Below are positions 49,558 to 60,300 of a stretch of 64,000 bases of DNA, piece after piece. The notes below the pieces were generated by a model that searched no databases, was not told the origin of the DNA, and saw only the letters and a program-made list of their open reading frames with translations. Position 1 is the first letter of the stretch. Every line of letters starts with the position of its first letter. The DNA comes from Saprospiraceae bacterium. Lineage in GTDB: Bacteria; Bacteroidota; Bacteroidia; Chitinophagales; Saprospiraceae. Position numbers and translations under genes: made by a program. The stretch spans positions 1-64,000 of the forward strand of contig JADJLN010000006.1 of assembly GCA_016710115.1 (NCBI GenBank). Reading direction: 5' to 3'.

Positions 49558-50177
49558 TCCTGATTTTGTGACCGCCCTCCCTGAGCAAAAATGAGATTGT
49601 ATGTCCTGATCCCCTTGATCAATTCACTTTCCCGGATAGTAGACTGTTCTTCCGCTCCGGTCCAATTCGAATAGTTAGCCGCTGAAAGCAGCGCATGTTC
49701 ATCTGATTCCGGTCGCCACATCATCAATTGTTCTGATGTCGAACTTCGTTCCACTGTGGTTTCGAGGAAGGGTCTGCCATTGGCGGGATTATAGGCGCGA
49801 ATAGGCACCTGGACCGGATATTGCCGTTCGATCCGATAGACGCAGATCGTGCCACATTCGATCAGTGGGGCATAATAATAGGTCGTGGTATCCGTGCGTA
49901 CCGGATCAAGAAGATAGCAGCCTCCATCCAGACAAACAACGAGCGGCCGGATCAAGTCACCTGATCCGGCATGATAGAACCGACCTCTCAGATAATGATC
50001 CTCTTCACCGACATACCATTCACCACTGACGCTTTCCCAACTGAATTCAGGTATCTGTCCGGACAGGGAAGATGCGTGCAGATAGAGTCCTTCCGGAGGG
50101 ATAATCCTGGACCTGGATTGGGCAAACAGGATTTCCGAGATGCCCAAAAACAGAACAATGGTGAGGCGCCAATACAT
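49554..50177 (-). CDS. Exported protein of unknown function inside the gld operon
   Basis: 207 residues with a signal peptide (MYWRLTIVLFLGISEILFAQ). I do not recognise a family. The mature part is beta-rich with two close cysteines (VVCLDGGCYLLD) and a second pair (IECGTICVYRIE), then a less ordered tail. It sits between gldA (3-bp gap) and gldF (ATGA overlap), so it is made together with the transporter and probably acts in the periplasm near it. Nothing in the sequence shows lipid attachment. Confidence 0.7.
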   Translation of the reverse strand: MYWRLTIVLFLGISEILFAQSRSRIIPPEGLYLHASSLSGQIPEFSWESVSGEWYVGEEDHYLRGRFYHAGSGDLIRPLVVCLDGGCYLLDPVRTDTTTYYYAPLIECGTICVYRIERQYPVQVPIRAYNPANGRPFLETTVERSSTSEQLMMWRPESDEHALLSAANYSNWTGAEEQSTIRESELIKGIRTYNLIFAQGGRSQNQE

Positions 50178-50180
50178 GGG

Positions 50181-51095
50181 CTATTGGTCCTTTGTCAATT
50201 GTTGAAATACATCCTCAACTCCTCTGGATTCAGCATAGAGTTCTGTCAAAGTCCAACCCTGACTGACCGCGGTGCGAAAGATATTGGCTCGCACTTGCTC
50301 GTCTCCTTTAATATCCAGCCAGAAGAGTTTTCCACCTTCCCTGCGATCGATATCCTGAACTCCTTTGATGCCTGCAAACGCTTTCCCATCGATGGCCTTC
50401 TCCAGTCGAACCACGACGCGTTCTGTTCCTGTCAACTGGTGCAGCAGATCCTTGACAGGACCATCTGCAACTAGCTTGCCTTTGTGAATGATAATCAGTC
50501 GGTCGCACAATGCGGCAACTTCCTGCATGATATGTGTTGAAAAAAGAATCGTTTTGTTCTTTCCCAACTCGCGGATCAGATGGCGGATCTCGATCAATTG
50601 ATTCGGATCCAGACCGGATGTCGGTTCATCCAGCAACAGAACGGCTGGATCGTGAATCAGTGCCTGAGCCAACCCGACTCGTTGACGATATCCTTTGGAC
50701 AACTGACCGATCTTCTTATGTCGTTCTCTTCCCAATCCGACCATGTCAATCATTTCTGCAACCCGATGTTTCGGGTTTTCGATCGCATAAAACCTGGCTA
50801 CCCATTCGAGATACTCCAGGATATACATCTCCGTATGGAGCGGATTGTTTTCAGGTAGATAACCGATCTGCCGTCTCGCTGAAATACCTTCTTCAACTAC
50901 GTCAAATCCGGCGACTGTTGCGGTACCTTCATCCGGTTGCAGATAACCGGTCAGCATTTTCATGGTTGTCGACTTGCCGGCTCCATTTGGACCGAGAAAA
51001 CCGAGTATCTGCCCTTCTTCCGCAGTAAAGGAAACGCAATCAACCGCACGCTGCTTCCCGAAAGTTTTTGTCAATTGATCGACCGAAACGGCCAT
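50181..51095 (-). CDS. gldA: Gliding-motility ABC transporter ATPase GldA
   Basis: 304 residues, intact. Walker A GPNGAGKSTTMKML, Q-loop GYLPENNPL, signature LSKGYRQRVGLAQAL, Walker B VLLLDEPTSGLDP and the switch His in FSTHIMQEV are present. The C-terminal 80 residues (RVVVRLEKAIDGKAFAGIKG onward) match the extension common to this subfamily. It powers the GldAFG transporter required for gliding in Flavobacterium. It heads a nine-gene co-directional string ending with putA at 41973. Confidence 0.92.
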   Translation of the reverse strand: MAVSVDQLTKTFGKQRAVDCVSFTAEEGQILGFLGPNGAGKSTTMKMLTGYLQPDEGTATVAGFDVVEEGISARRQIGYLPENNPLHTEMYILEYLEWVARFYAIENPKHRVAEMIDMVGLGRERHKKIGQLSKGYRQRVGLAQALIHDPAVLLLDEPTSGLDPNQLIEIRHLIRELGKNKTILFSTHIMQEVAALCDRLIIIHKGKLVADGPVKDLLHQLTGTERVVVRLEKAIDGKAFAGIKGVQDIDRREGGKLFWLDIKGDEQVRANIFRTAVSQGWTLTELYAESRGVEDVFQQLTKDQ

Positions 51096-51190
51096 AATGC
51101 TGACGTTTTAATCTGAATTGATAAGGACCGGGCGATCTCCTGAACAGCCTTGCATCCGGGAAAACGATGTTGAGACATGCCTTTCCGTGA

Positions 51191-51198
51191 CAAAAGTA
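51191..51198 (-). promoter_or_regulatory. Candidate -7 promoter box upstream of gldA
   Basis: On the minus strand these bases read TACTTTTG, matching TAnnTTTG. It lies about 96 bp before the gldA start, so the leader would be near 90 nt. No -33 element is visible at the usual spacing; chance occurrence is possible. Confidence 0.3.
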
Positions 51199-51336
51199 CA
51201 TTTCAGACCAGAGATCGGGTTGTTTAATCCGAAGAATGTCGGGAAGTGAACACTACCGACCAGCAACTGGAAGCCTTCCAAAGGAGTTGGACTTTATTGT
51301 TTTCCTGGATAAAAATGGTCGGCCTTCGAAGTAAAA

Positions 51337-51868
51337 TCAGGGGCCAGCCCCGAAGTCTGGAGGAAGGAGCTCAGTTTTCCAGGCCGGAATCCGCAACATC
51401 TGACCGGGATAGATCAGATTAGGATCCTTGAGCATGGGTTTGTTGGCTTCAAAAAATCACGGGGTATTTCATGGCATTCCCATAATATTCCTTAGCAATT
51501 TTCGACAGTGTATCGCCCTTTTTCACTTCATAGAATTGCGCCTCTGGTTCCGGATTCACAACAGAGATGCGATCATCCACTGAGGCGATGCCATCGACGT
51601 TTCCGATCGCGAGAACTACTTTTTCACGATCAGCCTGGGAATCCGTTTGGCCATACACTGTGACATGATCATCCTGAACCCCTATTTCCAGATTCTGGAT
51701 CGGCAGGTTCAATGCTTCAATGACCCCGCGAAGGGCCATGGTTTTCAATTTGTTGGCCTGTTCGATCCGTTGTGCAGCATCTGCTGCAGATGGATTAGCC
51801 GTTGCCTCCTTGGTTTCCTTTCCAAACAGCTTTGACCCGGCATTCTTGATGAAGGAGTAGAGCCCCAT
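51337..51868 (-). CDS. kbp: BON-LysM protein, Kbp (YgaU)-like, frameshifted
   Basis: About 177 residues after repair. A short N-terminal region (MGLYSFIKNAGSKLFG) precedes a BON domain (about 55-110; LEIGVQDDHVTVYGQTDSQA, VDGIASVDDRIS) and a LysM domain (about 118-165; FYEVKKGDTLSKIAKEYYG). The raw frame stops at 51449; one extra A in the A-run at about 51456-51461 causes this, and repair gives FEANKPMLKDPNLIYPGQML with TGA at 51337-51339. E. coli Kbp has the same BON-LysM order and binds potassium. No signal peptide is seen, as in Kbp. It is divergent from secDF. Confidence 0.85.
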
Positions 51869-52021
51869 AGCAGTTAGCAATTTGATCTTGTGGAGATGAG
51901 ATATAGCGAAGGTATCAAAAAATGATTCAGCTTGGTCCGATTTATGCAACCCATTCCACGCTGAACCGTAAACCGTTCATAGTGCAAGAAGACCGGGTAC
52001 ACATAATAGCTATAATTCCCG

Positions 52022-52029
52022 TATATTTG
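52022..52029 (+). promoter_or_regulatory. Candidate -7 promoter box of secDF
   Basis: TATATTTG matches TAnnTTTG and lies 41 bp before the secDF ATG, giving a leader of about 35 nt. The stretch before it is AT-rich, but I see no clear -33 TTTG. Confidence 0.45.
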
Positions 52030-52069
52030 CGCAGTTTTTACAGACATATTAGACAAATTACAATCTGAC

Positions 52070-55000
52070 ATGCAAGGTAAAGGAATCGTCAAGTTTGTTC
52101 TGGTTCTCTTCACAGTCATCGTAGCAAGACAGTTTCTGTACATGCTGCCGACAATGAGAGTTGAATCGGACGCCGATGCGTATGCCCAACAAGTAGCAGC
52201 AGCTTCTTCTGGAGGTGATACAGAAACGGTCCTCAAGGAGGCCCGCACGGCATATTTAGATTCAATGTCCGGAGAAACCATTGTCTCCATTCCATTGATC
52301 AGTGACTTCACATATGAAGATCTCAAGAGTCGTCAGCTGGCACTCGGACTGGATCTCAAGGGTGGGATGAGTATCATTCTACAAGTGGATCTGAAAGACT
52401 TTATCAAGTCTCTTGCCAACAACAGTGAAGATATTGAGTTCAACAAGGCACTGGACAATGCGACGACTCGCTTTTCAATTGCCCAGACGGACTATGTAAC
52501 GTTGTTCGGCGAGGAGTTCCAGAAAGTGGCCAATGGCAAGAAACTGGCCAATATTTTCATTCTGAACGAATCTTTTCGTGACGAGATCAACTTTGAAACA
52601 CCCGATGGTGAGATCATTCGGATGATCCGCGAAAAAGCCAATGAAACGGTCAAACTGACGCACAAGCGGTTGAAGGACAGGATTGATAAAACAGGTGTTG
52701 TTCAGCCAAACGTTTCCTTTGGATGAAAACCGGGATCTCATCATTGTCGAATTGCCCGGATTCGACAACCCCGAGCGTGCCGGAATCTCTTGCAGGCGAC
52801 GGCAAAACTGGAGTTCTATGATGTATACCGGGTCACTGACAACGGGGTCATGCAAGCATTCATCGATGCGGATAAAAAACTCCAGACCAGTGCGGCGACG
52901 GATACCCTGGACGTAGCAGAAACAGTCCAGATGGACACCACCTATAACTATGTCTATGACTCTACCGGACAGATTGTCGATTCGACAATGAACCTTGTCG
53001 AAGCTGGCACAGGTGGTGTAGAAGGTGGTGGCCCCTTGATGGCGAATATGACGCTGAATCTCTCCTCCGGTGAAGGACTGAGTTTTTCACCCAGCATTAT
53101 GGGTACTGCATCCAGGAATAAAAAGAAGTTAATCGACCAATATCTGAATCGCCCGGATGTCAAGGCGCTTTTCCCCCGGGATCTTGAATTCAGATGGGCT
53201 TATAAAGCCTCACGTGATTTCACGACTGGTGAAGAAACCGATCAATACAATCTGTATGCTATTCGTAAGAAGCGCGGATCGAATGAAGCCCCACTCGAAG
53301 GTGATCGCATCACCAATGCATCAGCGAATCCGGATCCAACATCTGGTGAGGTCGTGGTCAGCCTGGCCATGGACACCCGTGGTGCACGAATCTGGGCAGA
53401 CATGACCACGAAGGCGGCTCAAGACAATAATCGCGAAATTGCGATCCTCCTGGACAATGAAGTTGTTTCTGCACCCAGTGTTCGTCAGCCGATCACAGGT
53501 GGGGACAGCCAAATCTCCGGCGACTTCACCATGGCCGAAGCGACTGACCTGGCGAACATCCTCCAGGTTGGTAAGTTGCCGGCTCGGACCCAGATCATCC
53601 AGGAATCCCTGGTTGGTCCTTCTCTGGGTCAGGACAATATCAATCGCAGTTTGACTTCTGTCGGTATTGCCTTCGCCCTCCTGCTGATTTTCATGGTGAT
53701 GTACTATGTCGGTGGCGGTTTGGTATCGATCATTGCCCTGTTGGCCAACCTGTTCTTTGTCATCGGTGCCCTGGCATCCTATGGCACTGTGTTGACCTTG
53801 CCGGGTATTGCTGGTATCGTCCTTACGCTGGGTATGGCTGTTGATGCCAACGTCATCATCTACGAGCGTATTCGAGAAGAATTGCGCTTGGGCAAGACGC
53901 TGAGTATGGCGGTGAAAGACGGGTTTCAGCAATCCTACAGTGCTATTATCGATGCCAACGTAACCACTATTCTGACAGCTCTTGTCCTTTCCTATTTTGG
54001 ACTCGGTCCGATCAAGGGATTTGCCGTAGTTCTGATCATTGGTATCCTCTTCACCTTATTCACCGCAGTATTGTTGACTCGTTTGATGGTAGAATACTGG
54101 TTGAGTAAGGATAAATCCTTGTCATTTGCTTCCAGCTGGTCTCAAAACCTGATGACCAATGTGAATATCGACTGGATCAGCCTTCGGAAGTATGGTTATA
54201 TGATCTCCGGGGCATTGATCCTGGCTGGTGCGATCTCGTTTTTCACCCGAGGATTCGAGCTCGGCGTGGATCTGAAAGGAGGATACTCTTATAATGTGCA
54301 GTTTGCCGAAGGCTCGAATGTCAATGGTGACATGCTTCGGAAAGAACTTGGCGAACAGTTTGGAGGCTCTCCTGTGGTCAAAGCCGTTGACACCCGAAAT
54401 ACCTTCAACATAACAACAAGCTATCTGGTCGATGACACCGGAGAAGATGCTGCTTCCCGCGTCATGGACAAGTTGTATGAAGGCGTTAATGCCATCAGCG
54501 GTGGAAACCTGGATAAGGAATCGTTCAAATCCACAAATGGTGAAGGCACACATATCACCTCCTCCAGCAAAGTGGGACCCACCATTGCCGAAGACATCAA
54601 GGACAGCTCGCTCTATTCCGCCATTTTTGCGCTTTTACTCATCTTCCTCTACCTGTTTATCCGCTTCAACAAGTGGCAATTCAGCCTGGGAGCAGTCTTG
54701 GCCCTGTTGCACGACGTACTGGCTACCTTGAGCATATTCACACTGCTTCACGGTATCCTGCCCTTCTCCATGGAGGTGGATCAGGCTTTTGTGGCGGCGA
54801 TCCTGACGGTAATCGGTTACTCGGTCAACGATACGGTAATTGTCTTTGACCGGATCCGGGAATTCCTTGGCACTTACACTGGAAAGACCAAGGAAGAGGT
54901 ATTCAATCTGGCGATCAACAATACGCTCAGCCGGACAATCATCACTTCCGGGACAACACTCCTTGTCGTTTTGGCCCTGTTCCTCTTTGGTGGTGCTTCG

Positions 55001-55165
55001 ATCAAAGGATTTGCGTTTGCCTTGATCTTCGGTATCCTGTTTGGAACATACTCCTCTGTTTTTATCGCTTCTGCTCTGGTTGTCGATCTGACCAAGGAGC
55101 GTGAATTCAAGGGTAAGGAAAAGAAGAAAAAAGGATTTTCACGCTCCACTGAGCCCGCAAAATAA
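52070..55165 (+). CDS. secDF: Fused protein translocase SecDF, with two compensating indels
   Basis: About 1,030 residues, the fused SecD-SecF form usual in Bacteroidota. It uses the proton gradient to pull proteins across the inner membrane after SecYEG. SecD half: LALGLDLKGGMSIILQVDLK, the P1 region, DFTMAEATDLANILQVGKLP, GMAVDANVIIYERIREEL. SecF half: ELGVDLKGGYSYNVQF, IGYSVNDTVIVFDRIREF and NNTLSRTIITSGTTLLVVLA. One extra T near 52718 and one missing C near 52785 shift the frame for about 70 bp; repair gives NVSLDENRDLII and ERARNLLQATAKLEF. A housekeeping gene broken in this way points to sequencing error. A strong terminator follows. Confidence 0.95.
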
Positions 55166-55233
55166 CGAACCAGGCCCTGCTGGCATGGCTTTTGCAAATT
55201 GTCAGATGGTTTTGGTTAAAGATTTGATTGGAA

Positions 55234-55263
55234 GGAGCCGTTACAACAACGGCTCCTTTTTTT
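55234..55263 (+). terminator. Rho-independent terminator of secDF
   Basis: GGAGCCGTT-ACAAC-AACGGCTCC is a perfect 9-bp stem with a 5-base loop, followed at once by seven T. It lies 68 bp after the secDF stop and before the PorE-like gene. Confidence 0.92.
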
Positions 55264-55328
55264 ATGTTTACCCCACAACTGCTTTCCGATGAAGCAACGG
55301 GCTGCAGAAATCGTCTATCTTTCCTGCC

Positions 55329-57323
55329 ATGAAGTCTTCTGAACGGTTTATCTGCATTTGCCTCCTGGTTGCTGGATTTGCCAGTATAAGCAGCTGTTCC
55401 TACACGATAAAAGTCAGAGATGGCGATACGGCCTATGACCGCAAACAATTTGCAAGGGCCATTCCCTTTTTTACAAAAGATTACTCGCGTGAAAAATCAA
55501 GGGTCCAGCGTGGACGGATCGCACTCAAACTGGGGAATGCCTATTCCCGGATCAATGATCCAACATCAGCTCTGGAATGGTACCGGATCGCTCGGGATAA
55601 TCAGGCCGGTATCGATGCCCTCAAAGGGTATGCATTGACACTGAAAATGCTCGAACGATATGATGATGCCAAAGAGGCGTTCGTCCTGTTGGGAGAGGAA
55701 ATCGGCAGCACGTATGAATTTCGACGCGAGATCGAATCATGCGACCTGTCCAAGAAATGGCTTTCAGATACGTCTACCAGACCCTTTCTTGTTTATTCTG
55801 CGCCAGTCAACAGCCGATATGGGGATTATGCACCTTTTGTGACGAACAAAGGCGGGCTGATCTTTACCTCGGAACGCCCCTCCCCACAGTCAGAAGATGA
55901 GTATGCCTGGACGGGGAAACCCTATGCAGATATCCTGATCGAAGACTTGTCCAGAAGCCAATTTCCCGATTCATTTCTACAGCAGATCAACACACATGCC
56001 CATGAGTCCAATCTTGTGTTGAGTCCGGACGGCAATACCCGTTATTTCACCCGATGTGGCGGACTTCCAGAGACTGAAGATCAATATTGGCGCATTTTCA
56101 GCAGCCGCCTGAGCGGGGGGGAGTGGTCGGAACCTGCCCCTCTCCCCTTCTGTACAGGTACGTTCAACTATGGCCATGCATTTCCAACACCCGATGGGTT
56201 GTCCCTGATTTTCTCGAGCAACGATCCATTCGGATTTGGTGGGTATGACCTCTATTCTGCAACAAAAACGGGAGATGACTGGAGCGAACCGGCCATCCTG
56301 CCACCGAACATCAACACGCAGGGCGATGAAATGTACCCCTATCTGGATCGTGATACCCTCTATTTCGCGTCCGACTTTCATCCGGGAATGGGTGGATTGG
56401 ACATTTTCTCCAGTACACGCCTGGGACCCCGGTCCTGGTCGAGCCCGGTAAATCTGCGCGCACCAATCAATTCCGGTGCGGACGATTTCAGTTTGATCTG
56501 GACAAACACGTCTGAACAAAACAAGGCATTTCGCAACGGGTACATGGCCAGCAGCCGACCGGGCGGAACCGGAGGAGATGACATCTATATCATCCAGGAA
56601 CGGGAGGTCGTCAAGCCGCTACCTCCAGCACCGGAGACGGTTTTGTCCTACTCCTGGAAGCTGGAATTGCACACCCTGTCCAAAATCCTTCAGATCCCGG
56701 ATGACCCCAACAGCGCTGTCCTCGGACGCCGCTATCTGGAAGGAGCTCAGATACGGGTATCAGGCGGTTTGGATACTTTACTCATCAGTCCAAATGACAG
56801 ATCTGTGCTCCTGACTATTGAACCAGGCAAACAATATACATTCAGTGCCTCGGCACCGGGATATCTGAATACGACAGTTCGCTATTCCACACTGGATCTC
56901 CAGCGCGATCCACAACACCTGGATCAACTTCTTCAACTGGAAATCGTACTTGACAAACGATATATCGATCAGGAGATCGTATTGGAAAATATCTACTATG
57001 ATTTTGACCGATGGGACATCCGCAGTGACGCAAGACCTGCACTGATGCGTCTAGCCGGAATCCTGGTGGCCAATCCAGATATCCTGATCGAACTGGCATC
57101 TCATACTGACTGCAGGGGCGGAACCATGTATAACCAGGAGTTGTCCCAACGCCGGGCCCAGTCTGCTGTCGACTTTCTCATTCAGAATGGTATTGATCCC
57201 AATCGCCTTCGCGCAAGAGGTTATGGAGAAAGCCGTCCTGCCGTCGATTGTTCCTGCAGCCAATGTACCGAACAGGAACATCAGGACAACCGCCGTACTA
57301 CCTTCCGCATTCTACAGGATTAG
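55329..57323 (+). CDS. porE: OmpA-family lipoprotein with TPR and beta-propeller, PorE-like T9SS component
   Basis: 664 residues, intact. A lipoprotein leader ends in SISSC (Cys near 23). TPR-like helices follow (about 30-140; GNAYSRINDPTSALEWYRIA), then a PD40/WD40-like propeller (about 155-420; NTRYFTRCGG, GLSLIFSSNDPFGFGGYDLY, DTLYFASDFHPGMGGLDIFS), a carboxypeptidase-regulatory-like region (about 445-530) and a C-terminal OmpA domain (IYYDFDRWDIR, ELASHTDCRG, LSQRRAQSAVDFLI, NRRTTFRIL). This order is that of PorE, which ties the type IX secretion system to peptidoglycan. Other OmpA/PD40 paralogues are common, so the T9SS role is likely but not certain. It converges with the giant adhesin gene, 6 bp apart. 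Confidence 0.82.
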   Translation: MKSSERFICICLLVAGFASISSCSYTIKVRDGDTAYDRKQFARAIPFFTKDYSREKSRVQRGRIALKLGNAYSRINDPTSALEWYRIARDNQAGIDALKGYALTLKMLERYDDAKEAFVLLGEEIGSTYEFRREIESCDLSKKWLSDTSTRPFLVYSAPVNSRYGDYAPFVTNKGGLIFTSERPSPQSEDEYAWTGKPYADILIEDLSRSQFPDSFLQQINTHAHESNLVLSPDGNTRYFTRCGGLPETEDQYWRIFSSRLSGGEWSEPAPLPFCTGTFNYGHAFPTPDGLSLIFSSNDPFGFGGYDLYSATKTGDDWSEPAILPPNINTQGDEMYPYLDRDTLYFASDFHPGMGGLDIFSSTRLGPRSWSSPVNLRAPINSGADDFSLIWTNTSEQNKAFRNGYMASSRPGGTGGDDIYIIQEREVVKPLPPAPETVLSYSWKLELHTLSKILQIPDDPNSAVLGRRYLEGAQIRVSGGLDTLLISPNDRSVLLTIEPGKQYTFSASAPGYLNTTVRYSTLDLQRDPQHLDQLLQLEIVLDKRYIDQEIVLENIYYDFDRWDIRSDARPALMRLAGILVANPDILIELASHTDCRGGTMYNQELSQRRAQSAVDFLIQNGIDPNRLRARGYGESRPAVDCSCSQCTEQEHQDNRRTTFRILQD

Positions 57324-57329
57324 CCCGAC

Positions 57330-60300
57330 TTACTGGATCAAAATACGGGTAACAACCAACTGTCCATCCGACCTTTGTCCAGTCAGGTAATACCATCCAG
57401 GGGGCAAGGAATGCAGGAACAGTTCAGCAGGCAACGTAATGGACTCCCAAACCTGACTTCGTTGACCGAGGGCATTGATCAATTCAAAATGCCAATCATG
57501 ACTTGATTCTGACATTCCCTTTATCCGAACAAACAGACGATTCCGGGTCGGGTTTGGTGAGGTCAGGAATTCAAGGGGCCTAATCGCTTTCGGATCGTAG
57601 ATCAACGTATTCAATCCAACTATCACACAGGCCGTATCGACACAATTATATAGGTCAGTCACTTGCACGCAATACGTATTGGGCGCCAGCGCAAATGCAG
57701 TATCCGTGATCTGGTTGAACGCATTTGCATCCCATTGATACGAGAATGGAGATGTCCCACCTCCGGGTAGTACAATAGCCATACCATTGGTCTTACCCGG
57801 ATCAGCGGGAATGGAATAGATCTGATCGATCCACAGAAGAGGATGTCCCGCTTCAATTCCAGACTCGATCAGGGAACACCCATCCTTGTCGGTTATAGTT
57901 ACACTATAGGTGCCTGTTGGCACATCGATCAACTCCTCATCTGTAGACCCGGTATTCCATTTATAGCTGTATGGAGGCGACCCACCACCTGTGTTGGTGT
58001 AGATCTTGGAATTGGGATCACATTCGTCAATCACAGTCGGGATCATCACCAATGTGCTTCCGCCAGGAACATCGATACATGTATCCCGCATGCAGTGAAA
58101 CTGGTCTAGAATGGTCACACAATATGTACCTGGTGCCAGGTTTTCACGGAGCTTTTCCGTCGACCCGTCATCCCAATGATATTGGTAATCCAGAACGCCA
58201 CCTGTCATCTTGACTTCAACCGATCCGGTTTCTGCTTCTGAACAATCATCTGGAAGGACAGAAATATTCTGATAGGTAAACAATGATGGTGGCCCCAAAA
58301 TGGTGATCTGCTGTGTCAGGGTTTTCGAGCAACCATGTTTGTCAACCACGATGGCAGTATACTTGCCCGGGCGAAGGTTTTGCGGACTCTGGATGATCGA
58401 ATAGGCACTGGAATCTCTGAACCAGAACGTTTTATAGGGCGGAACTCCGCCATTGATCACCAATGTAATCGCACCATCCATGGCGCCAAGACAGGTTACA
58501 TTCTTGATCAACGCAGGTGGGACTGCCAGATCAAGGGGAGCCGGTTCGTCGATGGTGATCGGGCCATAAACCAGAACACAACCGCGATTGTCAGTGATCG
58601 TCACGGTATAATTGCCCGCATCAAGATCCTGGATGCCGTCTATGGGAATATCAAGGTCTTTTTCCTGCCCACTGCTCCAGTTAAACTGGTAGGGCGCCTC
58701 GCCACCTTCAACTTGAACCGAAATCAGACCATTGTGATCACCATAACAGATCAGGTCTTCTCGCTGAACCAGGTTTGCCTTGTAGGTCAAGCCCGTGTTA
58801 CTGACCAGAATCCCGGATAATGAAGATTTGCATTGATTCATATCTGTAACTGTTACAGCATAGAATCCAGGCAACACATCTTGAGGATCCTCTATCGTTA
58901 ATCCATTCTGCCATTGATAAACAAACGGGCCTGTACCTGTAACCGCGATGTCGATATCTCCGGTTGAAGACAATCCACATGCAGCATATTGGATACCTAC
59001 GAGAGACACATCCAATGGACTTTCCTCCATCAAGATCAAACCGGACAAGACCCTGGTACAACCCAACAAGTCTGTCACTGTTACTGCATAATTTCCGGAA
59101 GGAACATTCGTCAACTGGGGAACTGACTGATTCGTTGACCATAGATAGCCATACATGCCACTTCCTCCAACAACCTGAATTTCAATGTGGCCATCCTGGA
59201 GTGCATCACAAGTCGGGTTTCCCAGTTGAACAGGTTGAACGATCAACGGGGTTGGCAATGGGTAAAAGGGTTTCAGGCAGAATGGTCGAACAACCGGCTG
59301 CATCCGTGATTGTTATGCTGTACGCCCCCCCTTCCAATCCGGTGGCAACGTTCTGGCCCGCACCAAAATTCCATTGGTAGGCATAGGGAGTCGTCCCACC
59401 ACTTACCTGGACAGAGAGTTGGCCATTGCCAGCTCCTGAACATGTTTCCGGGATACTGGAAAACCATGAGGCCGATAATGCCGGTTGTTCATTCACCACG
59501 ATGTCCTGGATGGTATAGGTGCAATTCTTCTGATCGGAAACGGTCACACTGTATAGACCTGTCTGCAGCATGGATCTATCCTTGGTGGTGACATTGTCAG
59601 ACCACAGGACCTGATAAGGCAAAGACCCACCGGTTATCAACAATTGGATGCTGCCATTGGCCAACCCGTTACAGTGAATATGCTGAACGCTCTCAACAGC
59701 TTGAAGGGGCATAGGCTGACTTATGACAAATGGTTCTGACACGCCCGTACAACCACTCTGGTCGGTTACTGTAACCCGATAGGTTCCTTCATAAAGTCCG
59801 GAAATATGCTGAACTGTTTGACCCGAATTCCAATTGAATGCGTAAGGCGATACACCTCCATCCAGGGCAAGTTCAATGGCACCTGTAGCTTCACCAAAGC
59901 ACGAAACCGGATGCACCAATGCACCGATTTCAATAGGCTTGGCCGCTTTGATGAGGAGGTCCTGAAGAACAATACTGCAACCTCCGCCTGTGATCGTCAC
60001 CTGGTAGTTTCCAGGCACCAGATTCGTTACATTTTTTGTCGTCGGTCCATGACTCCACACATAGGTACTGGACGACCCCGAAACGAGGAGCGTAATGCTT
60101 CCATCTTCTGCATCTACACATGTTTCATGACCGTATTCGATACCATTCACTGTTGGCCCCGGACCATTCACAACGAGAGGAGCTGGCGAACTCGTACAAC
60201 CGGATGACGTATTGGTCAGGATCAGCGAATAGCTGCCCTGTTTCAAACCGGAGATGATAAAGCTGCCCGTTTTATTGAGTGCAGAACCGGAAACCGGGCC

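Noticed and set aside
52700..52790. Programmed ribosomal frameshift in secDF
   Set aside because: There are two opposite shifts 70 bp apart with no slippery heptamer or downstream structure, and the intervening frame contains the conserved sequence. Paired sequencing errors explain it better.
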